DNA of 64,000 nt from Pseudonocardia sp. HH130630-07 (GCF_001698125.1 NZ_CP013854.1:3162001-3226000); one strand, 5' to 3'. Shown: positions 10,882-19,796, counted from the first letter of the stretch. Numbers and translations are program-made. The notes: generated from the letters alone by a model not told the origin.

Positions 10882-10965
10882 CGCCCGGCCTGCCGTCGGG
10901 TGCCCGATCCCGCCCGTTCCGGCGCCCACATCCCGGGTCCGAACAGCGCTGCCGGACCCACCGCC

Positions 10966-10979
10966 TAGGCTGTGCGGCG
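10966..10979 (+). promoter_or_regulatory. Leaderless promoter of guaB3
   Basis: TAGGCT at 10966-10971 is a good actinobacterial -10 hexamer. The start GTG begins 8 bases after its end, where transcription should begin, and there is no ribosome site. This indicates a leaderless mRNA. Confidence 0.65.
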
Positions 10980-12103
10980 TGCGTGACCTCGTGGAGATCG
11001 GGATGGGCCGGGAGGCCCGTCGTGCGTACGACCTCGACCAGATCGAGATCGTGCCGTCGCGGCGGACCCGCAGCTCGAAGGCGGTGTCGACGGCGTGGCA
11101 GATGGACGCCTACCGGTTCGACATCCCGCTGGTGACCCACCCGACCGACGCGGTGGTCTCGCCGTCGTCGGCGGCGCGGGTGGCCGAGCTGGGCGGCCTG
11201 GCGGTGCTGAACGCCGAGGGCCTGTGGGCCCGGCACGGTGACGCCGACGGCGCGCTGGCCCGGGTGGTCGAGGCCGCCACCGGCGACGAGCCGGACTCCG
11301 CGGTGGCCGTGCTGCAGGAGCTGCACCAGGCCCCGATCCGCGAGGACCTGATCGTCGAGGCGCTGCGCCCGCTGCGCGAGTCCGGGCACACCGTCGCCGC
11401 GCGGGTCAGCCCGCAGCGCGCCCGTGAGCTCACTCCGGCGCTGCTGGCCGCCGGTGTGGAGGTGCTCGTGGTGCAGGGGACGATCGTCTCCGCCGAGCAC
11501 GTCTCCGACGACGAGCCGCTCAACCTCAAGGACTTCATCGCCGACCTGGACGTCCCGGTCGTCGCCGGTGGTGTCGGGGACTACCGCACGGCGCTGCACC
11601 TGATGCGGACCGGCGCGGCCGGCGTCATCGTCGGGTACGGCCAGTCCACCTCGACGACGACCGACGAGGTCCTCGGCGTCGGCGTGCCGATGGCCACGGC
11701 GATCGTCGACTCCGCCGCGGCCCGCCGGGACTACCTCGACGAGACCGGTGGCCGGTACGTGCACGTGATCGCCGACGGCGGCATCGGCACGTCCGGCGAC
11801 ATCGCCAGGGCGGTGGCCTGCGGCGCCGACGCGGTGATGCTGGGCGAGCAGCTCGCCGAGGCCACCGAGTCGCCGGCCGGCGGGCTCTACTGGACGTCCT
11901 CGGCGGCGCACCCGTCGCTGCCGCGGTCGGAGATCACCGGTCTCGCCCGGTCCGGGCGGTCCCTGGAGCAGGTGCTCTTCGGCCCGACGGACAGCCCGTA
12001 CGGCACGACCAACCTGTTCGGCGCGCTGCGCCGGGCGATGGCCAAGACCGGGTACTCCGACCTGAAGGAGTTCCAGCGGGTCGGGCTGAACCTGCGGGTC
12101 TAG
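10979..12103 (+). CDS. guaB3: GuaB3 family IMP dehydrogenase-related protein
   Basis: GuaB3 is a conserved actinobacterial paralogue of IMP dehydrogenase without CBS domains. The 374-residue barrel starts MGREARRAYDLDQIEIVPSR, a family signature. It contains DVPVVAGGVGDYRTALHLMRTGAAGVIVG and IADGGIGTSGDIARAVACGADAVMLG, which form the phosphate-binding site. The Cys-loop region of true GuaB is absent or altered (YGQSTSTTT), so its reaction is uncertain; links to GMP metabolism are suspected. The start GTG at 10979 follows the -10 box by 7 bases. The gene overlaps the convergent FBP-domain gene by 4 bases. The extra upstream ORF is a frame artefact over the toxin gene. Confidence 0.93.
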   Translation: MRDLVEIGMGREARRAYDLDQIEIVPSRRTRSSKAVSTAWQMDAYRFDIPLVTHPTDAVVSPSSAARVAELGGLAVLNAEGLWARHGDADGALARVVEAATGDEPDSAVAVLQELHQAPIREDLIVEALRPLRESGHTVAARVSPQRARELTPALLAAGVEVLVVQGTIVSAEHVSDDEPLNLKDFIADLDVPVVAGGVGDYRTALHLMRTGAAGVIVGYGQSTSTTTDEVLGVGVPMATAIVDSAAARRDYLDETGGRYVHVIADGGIGTSGDIARAVACGADAVMLGEQLAEATESPAGGLYWTSSAAHPSLPRSEITGLARSGRSLEQVLFGPTDSPYGTTNLFGALRRAMAKTGYSDLKEFQRVGLNLRV

Positions 12104-12609
12104 GTGACCGGGACCTCGCCGAGCACGGCCGCGACGAACTCGGTCGCGCGCTCGCGCAGGCCGGCCCGGCGTTCGTCGACCGTCGTGCCGGGGGTCGGCT
12201 TGAGCGCCGCGGTCGCCTTCTCCACCCGGACGTGCTCGGCGCAGGCGAGGTCGGCGCAGATGTAGGTGCCGACGGTGTCGCCCTGACGCCCCTTGGCGCC
12301 GCGCCGGGCCGCCGCGAACAGGGCCACCCCGCCGACCGTGTGCGTCGTCCGGCAGAGCGCGCACATCGCCGCCGCGCGGGCCGCGCCCGACGTGGCCCGG
12401 AGCGCGACGCCGGTGACACCCCCCGGCGCCGGCACGAGCAGGACACCGCGGTCGGGGGCCTTCGGGTCCCGCCAGCCGTACACGTCGGCCAGGTGGTCGA
12501 GGTCCAGGTCACGGACCCACGGGGGCAGGATCATCCGGGTCGCCTCGCCCTTGGAGCAGTTGCTCATGGCGCGGCGGATCCGGGTCTCGGACGGACTGGT
12601 CACGTCCAC
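12100..12609 (-). CDS. FBP-domain zinc-binding protein
   Basis: The product is 169 residues from GTG 12609; GTG 12603 is an alternative. It contains the actinobacterial FBP domain, a treble-clef zinc fold found in elongation-factor-G-binding proteins: CALCRTTHTVGGVALF, then GTYICADLACAEHVR, giving Cys-x2-Cys and two further Cys. N-terminal NCSKGEATRMILPPWV and the C-terminal helix RATEFVAAVLGEV match the family. It may bind EF-G at the ribosome, known for relatives and inferred here. It is convergent with guaB3 (4-base overlap) and divergent from the next gene. Confidence 0.8.
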   Translation of the reverse strand: MDVTSPSETRIRRAMSNCSKGEATRMILPPWVRDLDLDHLADVYGWRDPKAPDRGVLLVPAPGGVTGVALRATSGAARAAAMCALCRTTHTVGGVALFAAARRGAKGRQGDTVGTYICADLACAEHVRVEKATAALKPTPGTTVDERRAGLRERATEFVAAVLGEVPVT

Positions 12610-12711
12610 CGACGGTAGGCGCGTCGCCGGTACGGGGTCCATCCGGTTTCGGGTGCGGGCCCCCGCGGGCATGATGACGGCTGTCGCACCGAGGCCGAGG
12701 AGGACCGCCGG

Positions 12712-13146
12712 ATGAGCCGACCCACAGCCGGGGCCGCCATGGGTGGCGGGCGCGCGTTCGTCGACGCCACCGGGGCCCCGGTGCCGTTGCGCGGCCCCGT
12801 CCGGCGGGTGGTCGCCGCCGATCCGGGCGTCGGCGCGTTGCTCGTCGAGCTGGGGGCCGACGTCGTGGGGTGCGCGGGCGAGCTCGACGGCGTCGACCCG
12901 GTGGGCGAGGCCCGGGCCCCGGACCCGCAGGCGGTCGCCGCACTGCGGCCGGACGCGATCGTCACCGGCAGCGTCGCCGGGCGGCACGACCTGGCCGAGC
13001 CCGCCGTGCTGGGCCGGTTGCGGGACATCGCCCCGGTGGTGGCGGTGGACCTGCGACGACGCGCCGCGAGCGCAGCCGACCTACGCGCCTTGCTCGGCAC
13101 CGTCCAGCCACCCCCACACCGCTCCCCAGGCCGCCACGAGCCCTGA
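12712..13146 (+). pseudogene. Truncated periplasmic-binding-protein-like remnant
   Basis: The 144 residues match only the N-terminal lobe of a TroA/BtuF-type substrate-binding protein: GPVRRVVAADPGVGALLVELGADVVGCAGE, then PQAVAALRPDAIVTGSVAGRHDLAE and DIAPVVAVDL. Full proteins have about 280-320 residues and a signal peptide. Here there is no signal peptide, no second lobe, and no continuation in other frames. It may be a decayed gene, or a short stand-alone domain still expressed. No transporter genes are adjacent. Confidence 0.5.
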
Positions 13147-13298
13147 CCCACCCGGGGAGGACGCTCACCGATTGCGTGACCGCGCACGCGATCGGGTGCG
13201 CGCCCGCACGTCCGGCGAGCGTGCAGGGGCAGCGCCGGGCGAAGGAGGAGCGGGAGGGGATCGACGGAGCGCGGGCGTCGTGCGGCGGGTTCAGTAGG

Positions 13299-13309
13299 GT
13301 ACGCCGTAC
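13299..13309 (+). promoter_or_regulatory. Palindromic operator upstream of tetR
   Basis: GTACGCCGTAC (13299-13309) is a perfect palindrome around a 3-base centre, 24 bases before the TetR start. It overlaps the -10-like TAGGGT (13295-13300). Sites of the GTAC-N3-GTAC type are common autoregulatory operators of this TetR subgroup. Confidence 0.6.
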
Positions 13310-13333
13310 GAAGAGGAAGTGTGAGGGTGGCCG

Positions 13334-14086
13334 GTGACCGAACAGCAGGAGTGGGGCACGCCCGCCGGGCAGGCCATGGTCGAGCTGCTCTGGAACCCGC
13401 CGCCGCCCCCGCGCCGCGGGCCGCGGCAGAAGCTGACCCTCGACCGGGTCGTCGCGGCGGGCATGACCGTGGCCGCCCGGTCGCTCGACGAGCTGTCGAT
13501 GCGCAAGGTCGCGCAGGAACTCGGTGTCGGGGCGATGAGCCTCTACACCTACGTTCCCGGCCGGGACGAGCTGTTCGAGCTCATGATCGACCGGGCCTGG
13601 GGGGTGCGGGAACTGCCCGACCGCGCCCTCGGCTGGCGCGCGCAGGCGGAGTTCCACGCCCACGAGGCGTGGCGGATGTACCGCGAGCACCCCTGGATGA
13701 TCAGCTCGAACCTGTGGCGGATGCCGCTGGGGCCACGGGTCCTCGACGTGCAGGAGGACCTCTACCGGGTGGTCTCGCTGACCGGCCTCGGGGCGCGGAC
13801 CGTCGTCCACTCGGCCGGCCTGATCGAGTCCTACGTCTTCGGCGCCGCCCGCGGCGTGATCACCGACACCAGCCTGTCGGCCCGTACCGGGGAGAGTCAG
13901 GACGACTACTACGCGGCGCGGGCGGGATTCTGGGGGAGGTTCTTCACCGACGAGCGGTTCCCGACCATGCGGACGCTGTGGGACGCCGGCGGGTTCGAGG
14001 AGGACAATCCGGCGGGTGACTGGGAGTTCGGCCTGGGGCTGGTGCTGGACGGCATCGGGCGCCTGGCCGACGCGGACCGGGGCTGA
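13334..14086 (+). CDS. TetR-family transcriptional regulator
   Basis: The 250-residue product has an N-terminal TetR helix-turn-helix (about residues 35-85: LDRVVAAGMTVAARSLDELSMRKVAQELGVGAMSLYTYVPGRDEL). A C-terminal ligand domain of the TetR_C type follows, with EAWRMYREHPWM and DGIGRLADA. It should act as a drug- or metabolite-responsive repressor. The first 30 residues are rich in proline and arginine and precede the DNA-binding domain, as often seen in Pseudonocardiaceae. GTG 13334 has a weak GTGAGGGTGG ribosome site. No adjacent transporter or enzyme target is present; the operator upstream suggests autorepression. Confidence 0.88.
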   Translation: MTEQQEWGTPAGQAMVELLWNPPPPPRRGPRQKLTLDRVVAAGMTVAARSLDELSMRKVAQELGVGAMSLYTYVPGRDELFELMIDRAWGVRELPDRALGWRAQAEFHAHEAWRMYREHPWMISSNLWRMPLGPRVLDVQEDLYRVVSLTGLGARTVVHSAGLIESYVFGAARGVITDTSLSARTGESQDDYYAARAGFWGRFFTDERFPTMRTLWDAGGFEEDNPAGDWEFGLGLVLDGIGRLADADRG

Positions 14087-14232
14087 GCCCGGCGACGCAG
14101 CGTCGTCGTGTGATGCCGGCCCTCGCCGCGAATGCCGGGTGCTCCCCCCGGGGCGGCCCCGGCGACCAGCCCTTCCGACGTAACCGACACGGCCTCGGCG
14201 GTACGGCCCCCGGGTGACCTCCGTCGCGTCGT

Positions 14233-14247
14233 TACCCTGGTCGCGTG
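14233..14247 (+). promoter_or_regulatory. Leaderless promoter of guaA
   Basis: TACCCT (14233-14238) is followed by six bases and then the GTG start at 14245, so transcription probably begins at or beside the start codon. No Shine-Dalgarno sequence is present. Confidence 0.6.
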
Positions 14248-15795
14248 CAGACCCCGACCGTCCTCGTCGTCGACTACGGCGCCCAGTACGCGCAGCTCAT
14301 CGCCCGCCGGGTGCGCGAGGCGGACGTGTACTCCGAGATCGTCCCGTCCTCCACCCCGGTGGCCGAGATCGTCGCCCGCGAGCCCGCCGCCGTGATCCTC
14401 TCCGGCGGCCCGGCCAGCGTCTACGCCGACGGCGCCCCCGCGATCGACCCCGCGCTGTTCGACGCCGGGGTCCCGGTGTTCGGGATGTGCTACGGCTTCC
14501 AGGCGATGGCCCGCGCGCTCGGCGGCGAGGTCGCGCACGACGGCACCCGTGAGTACGGCCGCACCGAGATCGCGCTGTCGGACACCCCCGGCACGCTGCA
14601 CGACGGGCTGCCCCGCACGCACCCGGTGTGGATGAGCCACGGCGACTCGGTGACCGCCGCACCCGAGGGCTTCACGGTGACGGCGTCGTCGGACCGGGTC
14701 GCGGTCGCCGCGTTCGAGAACCGCGAGCGCCGCCTCGCCGGGGTCCAGTACCACCCGGAGGTCGGGCACTCCCCGCACGGCCAGGAGGTGCTTCGCCGGT
14801 TCCTGCACGACGTCGCCGGCATCCGGCCGTCCTGGACGACGGCCTCGATCATCGACGACACCGTCGCGGCGATCCGGGCCCAGGTGGGCGACGGCCGGGC
14901 GATCTGCGGGCTGTCCGGCGGGGTCGACTCCGCCGTCGCGGCCGCTCTCGTCCAGCGCGCCATCGGGGACCGGCTGACCTGCGTGTTCGTCGACCACGGC
15001 CTGATGCGCTCCGGGGAACGCGAGCAGGTCGAGAAGGACTTCGTCGCCGCGACCGGTGCGACACTGCACGTCGCCGAGGCCGCCGACCGGTTCCTCGACG
15101 CGCTGGCCGGGGTCACCGACCCCGAGCAGAAGCGCAAGATCATCGGCCGGGAGTTCATCCGCGTCTTCGAGACGGCCACGGCCGAGGTGGTCGCCGACCA
15201 CCACGTCGGTTTCCTGGTGCAGGGCACCCTCTACCCCGACGTCGTCGAGTCCGGCGGTGGCGACGGCACCGCGGTGATCAAGAGCCACCACAACGTCGGC
15301 GGGCTGCCCGACGACATCGAGTTCGACCTGGTCGAGCCGCTGCGCGCGCTGTTCAAGGACGAGGTCCGGATGGTCGGTGCCGAGCTGGGGCTGCCCGAGG
15401 TCATCGTCGCGCGCCAGCCGTTCCCCGGCCCGGGCCTGGGCATCCGGATCATCGGCGAGGTCACCCGGGACCGGCTGGAGACGCTGCGCGCCGCCGACGC
15501 CGTCGCCCGCGAGGAGCTGACCGCGGCCGGGCTCGACCACGAGATCTGGCAGTGCCCGGTGGTGCTGCTCGCCGACGTCCGCAGCGTCGGGGTCCAGGGC
15601 GACGGCCGCACCTACGGCCACCCGATCGTCCTGCGCCCGGTGTCCAGCGAGGACGCCATGACCGCGGACTGGACCCGGCTGCCCTACGACGTCGTCGAGC
15701 GGATCTCGACCCGGATCACCAACGAGGTGTCCGAGGTCAACCGGGTCGTCATCGACGTGACGAGCAAGCCGCCGGGCACCATCGAGTGGGAGTGA
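14245..15795 (+). CDS. guaA: GMP synthase (glutamine-hydrolysing)
   Basis: GuaA aminates XMP to GMP using glutamine and ATP. The 516-residue product has an N-terminal class-I amidotransferase: catalytic Cys in [10 protein letters not shown] and His/Glu in YHPEVGHS. It then has the PP-loop ATP pyrophosphatase motif [13 protein letters not shown] at about residue 225 and a C-terminal dimerisation domain ending KPPGTIEWE, the invariant family end. It completes the guanine pathway begun by guaB upstream. In M. tuberculosis guaA is next to imuA'; here they are 20 kb apart. A 14-bp hairpin ends the transcript. Confidence 0.97.
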   Translation: MQTPTVLVVDYGAQYAQLIARRVREADVYSEIVPSSTPVAEIVAREPAAVILSGGPASVYADGAPAIDPALFDAGVPVFGMCYGFQAMARALGGEVAHDGTREYGRTEIALSDTPGTLHDGLPRTHPVWMSHGDSVTAAPEGFTVTASSDRVAVAAFENRERRLAGVQYHPEVGHSPHGQEVLRRFLHDVAGIRPSWTTASIIDDTVAAIRAQVGDGRAICGLSGGVDSAVAAALVQRAIGDRLTCVFVDHGLMRSGEREQVEKDFVAATGATLHVAEAADRFLDALAGVTDPEQKRKIIGREFIRVFETATAEVVADHHVGFLVQGTLYPDVVESGGGDGTAVIKSHHNVGGLPDDIEFDLVEPLRALFKDEVRMVGAELGLPEVIVARQPFPGPGLGIRIIGEVTRDRLETLRAADAVAREELTAAGLDHEIWQCPVVLLADVRSVGVQGDGRTYGHPIVLRPVSSEDAMTADWTRLPYDVVERISTRITNEVSEVNRVVIDVTSKPPGTIEWE

Positions 15796-15811
15796 CCCGC
15801 ACACGGTGAAC

Positions 15812-15842
15812 GGGGCGGGACCGGTCGAACCGGTCCCGCCCC
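15812..15842. terminator. Terminator after guaA
   Basis: A perfect 14-bp stem, GGGGCGGGACCGGT (15812-15825) with its complement (15829-15842), has a three-base loop and lies 16 bases after the guaA stop. It has no U-tract. Confidence 0.85.
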
Positions 15843-15943
15843 GGCCTGCCCGGGCCTGCGGTTCCCGACCCCCGTCGGAGCCGCGGCCACTCGGGCGGCG
15901 CGGTCGTCGGCGATGCTCCCCAGCCCGCCGACGACCGTGATGT

Positions 15944-16186
15944 CTAGTAGTCGTCGGAAGTGCCCCGGGAGTTACGCAGACTCGCCACGAGAAACACGAT
16001 TCCCACCACGACCGCCACCCCGGCGAGCAGCCAGCGCAGGTCGACGTACTCCCACGGGCCCACGCCGGTCAGCCCGGCGACGGCGATGACCAGGGCGATC
16101 AGCCCGGCGACGAGGGCCAGCGGGTCCGGGCGGCGGCGCGCCGTCCCGGTCCCGATCCCGCTGTCGTTCTCAGTCGTCCTGGCCAC
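15944..16186 (-). CDS. Small two-helix membrane protein
   Basis: This 80-residue protein is not assigned to a named family. A polar N-terminus is followed by two hydrophobic helices: LALVAGLIALVIAVAGLTGV at about 23-42 and LLAGVAVVVGIVFLVASL at about 53-70. The tail is short and hydrophilic. It starts 17 bases inside the end of the PspC gene, so it is translated from the same mRNA and is likely part of that envelope-stress unit. Confidence 0.75.
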   Translation of the reverse strand: MARTTENDSGIGTGTARRRPDPLALVAGLIALVIAVAGLTGVGPWEYVDLRWLLAGVAVVVGIVFLVASLRNSRGTSDDY

Positions 16187-17453
16187 GCAGCACCTCCACG
16201 GCTCCGATCTCGGCCCGCAGGTCGAGTTCCAGTACCCGGCCGCTCCGGCCGTCCGGCCCCGGGTCGTCGACCCGCAGGTCGGTGTCCTCCCCGGTCCGGG
16301 ACTGCCCGTCGACGGTCACGTCGCCGATCCCGGTCGACCCGCGGACGAGGAGATCGGCGCCCTCCGGGACGCGCACGGTGACGGAGCCGACGCCCACCTC
16401 GACCCGGGTGCGCACCGGGCCGTCGGCGCCCGCGGCCGGGGTCAGGTCGACCCGGCTCAGGTCCAGGTCGATCGTGCCGGTGCCCCGCCGGTACTCCGGG
16501 GCGATCTGGGCGACGGTCATGGGGCTCTCGACGCTCGGGCCGATCCCGCCGCGCAGTGCCCAGCCGTCCGGGCCGAGCGCGCCGTTCAGCAGTGACGTCA
16601 GCCCGGTCAGCAGCGCCAGGATCAGCGCGAACGGGATCAGCCAGCGCCCGGCCCTGCGGAAGGCCCCGACGACGAGCCCGACGCCGACGACGGCGAGTGC
16701 CGCCGCGGGCACCGCGGAGGCCGGGAGCAGCCCCGGGGCGGTCAGCGCGAGCACCCCGACCATCCCGGCGACGACGAGCGCCACGGCCAGCGTCACCGGC
16801 GTGAGCTTGGACCGCGGTTCCGGTGGCGGCACCGGTGCCGGGCCGGGCTCGGGCAGGTCCCAGGCGAACGGCGCGACGCCGAGCGGGTCCCAGTCCGGCG
16901 GCCGGCGGCCCGGGTCCGGAGCCGGTACGGGCCCGCCCGCCGGCGGGTCGGCGGCCGTCCACGGGACGGCCGGGGCCACGGGCGTGGGGACGGCGGCCGC
17001 GGCCCGCAGGCCGGGCAGCGAGCCCCGGGTCAGGTGCAGCGCCAGCAGCAGCCCGAGGGTGACGGCGGTCGCCGCGATCGAGGCGAACGAGAAGACCAGC
17101 GGGATCGCCAGCAGCCCGGCGATGACCAGCAGCACGAGCGACAGCGCCGAGCTGGAGACCGCACCGGGCCCGCGCCGCCCCGGCGTGCCGCCCGGTGCTC
17201 CGGCGTCCGGCAGCACCGCGCAGCCGGCGAGATAGAGCGGGATCCCGGGCCCGGAGACGGCCGCGACCACGAAGCCGACCCGGACCAGGGTCGGGTCCAC
17301 GTCGTAGCGCCGGGCGATCGCCGCGCCCACACCGGCCAGTTTCCGGTCGTCCCGCGGGCGCACCGGCCGGGAGTCCCACATGTCCCGCAGGGTGTCGGTG
17401 CCCTGGGTCCCCACTCGCCGTGCCCCCGGGGCGCGAGCCTGCGTTCCGTCCAT
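16170..17453 (-). CDS. PspC-domain membrane protein with LiaF-like C-terminal domain
   Basis: The 427-residue product has a PspC domain at residues 28-75 (DDRKLAGVGAAIARRYDVDPTLVRVGFVV). Several transmembrane helices and proline-rich linkers follow. A C-terminal beta-solenoid 'toastrack' segment from about residue 320 has GTIDLDLSRVDL, VEVGVGSVTVRVPEGADLLVRGSTGIGDV and EIGAVEVLRG. This architecture (PspC plus LiaF/YvqF-like domain) is typical of membrane stress sensors that modulate a partner histidine kinase. ATG at 17453 is used. It is divergent from the PspC-kinase gene with 109 bases between, so both can be controlled from one region. Confidence 0.85.
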   Translation of the reverse strand: MDGTQARAPGARRVGTQGTDTLRDMWDSRPVRPRDDRKLAGVGAAIARRYDVDPTLVRVGFVVAAVSGPGIPLYLAGCAVLPDAGAPGGTPGRRGPGAVSSSALSLVLLVIAGLLAIPLVFSFASIAATAVTLGLLLALHLTRGSLPGLRAAAAVPTPVAPAVPWTAADPPAGGPVPAPDPGRRPPDWDPLGVAPFAWDLPEPGPAPVPPPEPRSKLTPVTLAVALVVAGMVGVLALTAPGLLPASAVPAAALAVVGVGLVVGAFRRAGRWLIPFALILALLTGLTSLLNGALGPDGWALRGGIGPSVESPMTVAQIAPEYRRGTGTIDLDLSRVDLTPAAGADGPVRTRVEVGVGSVTVRVPEGADLLVRGSTGIGDVTVDGQSRTGEDTDLRVDDPGPDGRSGRVLELDLRAEIGAVEVLRGQDD

Positions 17454-17562
17454 GGGGACCACCCTGCCCGGCTCCGGTGCCCCGCGGTCTCGGGGACAAC
17501 CCCGAGCCGACCCCGGAACTCCGCCGGAGGGAATCGTCGGTGTCCCGTGTGACGATGGAGTC

Positions 17563-18918
17563 GTGAACAGCCCGAACCCGTCCGTGCACGGCGGTCCCGT
17601 GGAGCCGCCGGGGCCGCAGCCGGAGGCCGGTGCGCCCGGCCCGGCGGCCGCCACAGCCGGAGTGCGCACCGCCGTCCGGGGCCGTGCCCCGCTGGTCCGG
17701 CGCCGGACCGGGCGGATGCTCGGCGGCGTGGCGGGCGGGGTCGCCGACCACCTGGGTGCCGACGTCCGGTGGGTGCGGGCGGCGTTCGTCGTCCTGATGT
17801 TCCTGAGCTGGGCGGCGGCGCTCGGCTACGCGCTGCTCTGGGTGTTCCTCCGGCAGGAGGATCCGTCGGTCCAGCGCACCGTGAGCCGCTCCGAGCAGCT
17901 GCAGGCGGCGGGTGTGCTCACCCTGGGGCTGGGCCTGTCGCTGGTGGCGGCGACGTCCGGGTCGTCGGTGCTCGGCTGGATCGCCGGTCCGCTCGGGCTG
18001 GCGACGGTCGGTGCGGCCGTCGTCTGGCGGGAGGCCGACGAGGCGCAGCGGCGCCGCTGGGCGCAGGACGCCAGGACCCGGGTGGTCGGGGGCCGGGCGG
18101 CCCTGCTGCGGACGCTGCTGGGCGTGGCGCTGGTCCTGACCGGCGTGGCGGTCTACCTGTTCGGGAACCTCGACATCGGGCAGGTCCGGTTCGGGGTGCT
18201 GGCGGTGCTGGCCACGCTGCTCGGTGTCGCGGTGCTCACGGTGCCCTGGTGGATCCGGCTGGTCCGCGACCTGGGCGAGGAGCGACGGGCACGGGCGGTC
18301 GAGGCGGAGCGGGTCGAGATCGCCGCGCACCTGCACGACTCGGTGCTGCAGACGCTGGCCCTGATCCAGCGCCAGGCCGGGGACTCGCGTGAGGTGCAGC
18401 GGCTGGCCCGCGGGCAGGAGCGCGAGCTGCGCTCCTGGCTGTACGGGCCCGGTGGCCGGGCCCGGGGCGGTCCCGGGAGCGTCGCCCCGGAGGCGGAGAC
18501 GACGCTGTCCGCGGCGATCACCCGGGTGGCCGGCGAGGTGGAGGACACCTACGCGATCGGCGTCGATCCGGTGCTCGTCGGTGACGCGGAGCTCGACGGC
18601 GACCTGCGAGCGCTCGTGCTGGCGACGCGGGAGGCGATGGTGAACGCGGCGAAGCACTCGGGGACGGCCGAGGTGGACGTCTACGTGGAGGTCGAACCGG
18701 CCGGTGCGGACGGCGAGCCCGGGGCCGCCGAGGTGTTCGTCCGGGACCGCGGGAAGGGCTTCGACCCGGACGCGGTGGACGGCGACCGGCACGGTCTGGC
18801 GGACTCGGTGCACGCCCGGATGCGGCGGCACGGCGGTACGGTCCGGTTCCGCACGGGTGCGGGCGAGGGTACGGAGGTGCGGCTGTCGATGCCGCTGGCA
18901 GGAGAGGGGACCTCATGA
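17563..18918 (+). CDS. PspC-domain sensor histidine kinase (HisKA_3 type)
   Basis: The 451-residue membrane kinase has an N-terminal PspC domain (residues 45-95: TGRMLGGVAGGVADHLGADVRWVRAAFVVLMF). About four further helices follow. The dimerisation/phosphoacceptor box is EIAAHLHDSVLQTLALIQ, with the phospho-His in LHDS. The HATPase domain has REAMVNAAKHSG, VRDRGKGFDPD and GTEVRLSMPL. It phosphorylates the regulator that overlaps its end. GTG at 17563 follows GACGAT by six bases with no ribosome site, suggesting a leaderless start. The PspC domain probably senses envelope stress together with the divergent LiaF-like protein (inference). Confidence 0.92.
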   Translation: MNSPNPSVHGGPVEPPGPQPEAGAPGPAAATAGVRTAVRGRAPLVRRRTGRMLGGVAGGVADHLGADVRWVRAAFVVLMFLSWAAALGYALLWVFLRQEDPSVQRTVSRSEQLQAAGVLTLGLGLSLVAATSGSSVLGWIAGPLGLATVGAAVVWREADEAQRRRWAQDARTRVVGGRAALLRTLLGVALVLTGVAVYLFGNLDIGQVRFGVLAVLATLLGVAVLTVPWWIRLVRDLGEERRARAVEAERVEIAAHLHDSVLQTLALIQRQAGDSREVQRLARGQERELRSWLYGPGGRARGGPGSVAPEAETTLSAAITRVAGEVEDTYAIGVDPVLVGDAELDGDLRALVLATREAMVNAAKHSGTAEVDVYVEVEPAGADGEPGAAEVFVRDRGKGFDPDAVDGDRHGLADSVHARMRRHGGTVRFRTGAGEGTEVRLSMPLAGEGTS

Positions 18919-19595
18919 GCTCCGCGGAGCCCGGATCGACGATCCGGGTCTACCTGGTCGACGACCACGCGCTGTTCCGGTCGGGGGTGCGTGCCGAGCT
19001 GGATCGTGGCGACGGGGGCACACCGCAGATCGAGGTGATCGGTGAGGCCGGCTCGGTCGACGAGGCCGTCGCCGGGGTCGCGCACCTGGCCCCCGACGTC
19101 GTGCTGCTCGACGTGCACCTGCCCGGTGGCGGCGGTGCCGAGATCCTGCGGCGCACCCGGGCGGCGGGGACCGAGTCGGTCTTCCTGGCCCTGTCGGTGT
19201 CGGACGCGGCGGAGGACGTCATCAGCGTCATCCGGTCCGGGGCGCGCGGCTACGTCACGAAGACGATCTCCGGGCGGGACCTGGCGGACGCGGTGCGCCG
19301 GGTCAAGGTCGGTGACGCCGTGTTCTCCCCGCGCCTGGCGGGGTTCGTGCTGGACGCATTCTCCGACCGTCCCGGGGCCGCGCCGCCGGTGGACCCGGAG
19401 GTGGACCAGCTGACCAAGCGGGAGCGGGACGTCCTGCGGCTGCTGGCCCGCGGGTACGCCTACAAGGAGATCGCCGGGGAGCTGTTCATCTCGGTGAAGA
19501 CCGTGGAGACCCACGTGTCGAGCGTGCTCCGGAAGACCCAGACGTCGAACCGGCACGAACTGTCCCGCTGGGCTTCCGACAGGAGGCTCGTGTAG
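18915..19595 (+). CDS. LuxR/NarL-family response regulator
   Basis: The 226-residue product pairs a receiver domain with a LuxR helix-turn-helix. In the receiver, acidic DD lies in VYLVDDHALFR, the phospho-Asp in VVLLDVHLPGG and the Lys in RGYVTKTISG. The DNA-binding domain is LTKRERDVLRLLARGYAYKEIAGELFISVKTVETHVSSVLRK. All phosphorylation residues are present, unlike the BldM-like protein at 5.1 kb. ATG at 18915 overlaps the kinase stop by four bases, so they are coupled. Its last five codons lie inside the first copy of a 60-bp tandem repeat; see the repeat entry. Confidence 0.94.
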   Translation: MSSAEPGSTIRVYLVDDHALFRSGVRAELDRGDGGTPQIEVIGEAGSVDEAVAGVAHLAPDVVLLDVHLPGGGGAEILRRTRAAGTESVFLALSVSDAAEDVISVIRSGARGYVTKTISGRDLADAVRRVKVGDAVFSPRLAGFVLDAFSDRPGAAPPVDPEVDQLTKRERDVLRLLARGYAYKEIAGELFISVKTVETHVSSVLRKTQTSNRHELSRWASDRRLV

Positions 19596-19743
19596 GTCGC
19601 GCAGCGACCGGAGCGGGCCGGAAGGAGCATCGGCACTGCCAGGAGGCTCGTGTGGGTCGCGCAGCGACCGGAGCGGGCCGGAAGGAGCATCGGCACTGCC
19701 AGGAGGCTCGTGTGGGTCGCGCAGCGACCGGAGCGGGCCGGAA
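19581..19743 (+). repeat. 60-bp tandem repeat at the end of the response-regulator gene
   Basis: Two full copies (19581-19640, 19641-19700) and a third of 43 bases have an exact 60-base period and almost no differences. Each contains AGGAGGCTCGTGT and the hairpin GGTCGC-GCA-GCGACC (19595-19609, 19655-19669, 19715-19729). Copy 1 holds the regulator's stop (TAG at 19593-19595); copies 2 and 3 have TGG there. Since 60 is divisible by 3, the repeats stay open in the regulator's frame. Confidence 0.95.
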
Positions 19744-19748
19744 CCGCG

Positions 19749-19780
19749 ACGGCGCCGGACCCGTTCGGGTCCGGCGCCGT
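19749..19780. terminator. Terminator between convergent genes
   Basis: A 15-bp perfect stem (19749-19763 with 19766-19780) around TT lies just after the tandem repeat and 16 bases from the stop of the convergent gene. Confidence 0.85.
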
Positions 19781-19796
19781 GCTCGTCGGTCGTGGC

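Noticed and set aside
10565-10978. N-terminal extension of GuaB3 over the toxin gene
   Set aside because: The frame is open but lies over doc in another frame. The family N-terminus and a -10 box place the start at 10979.
19581-19743. Possible CRISPR array
   Set aside because: The copies are directly adjacent with a 60-base period and no variable spacers, so it is a simple tandem repeat.
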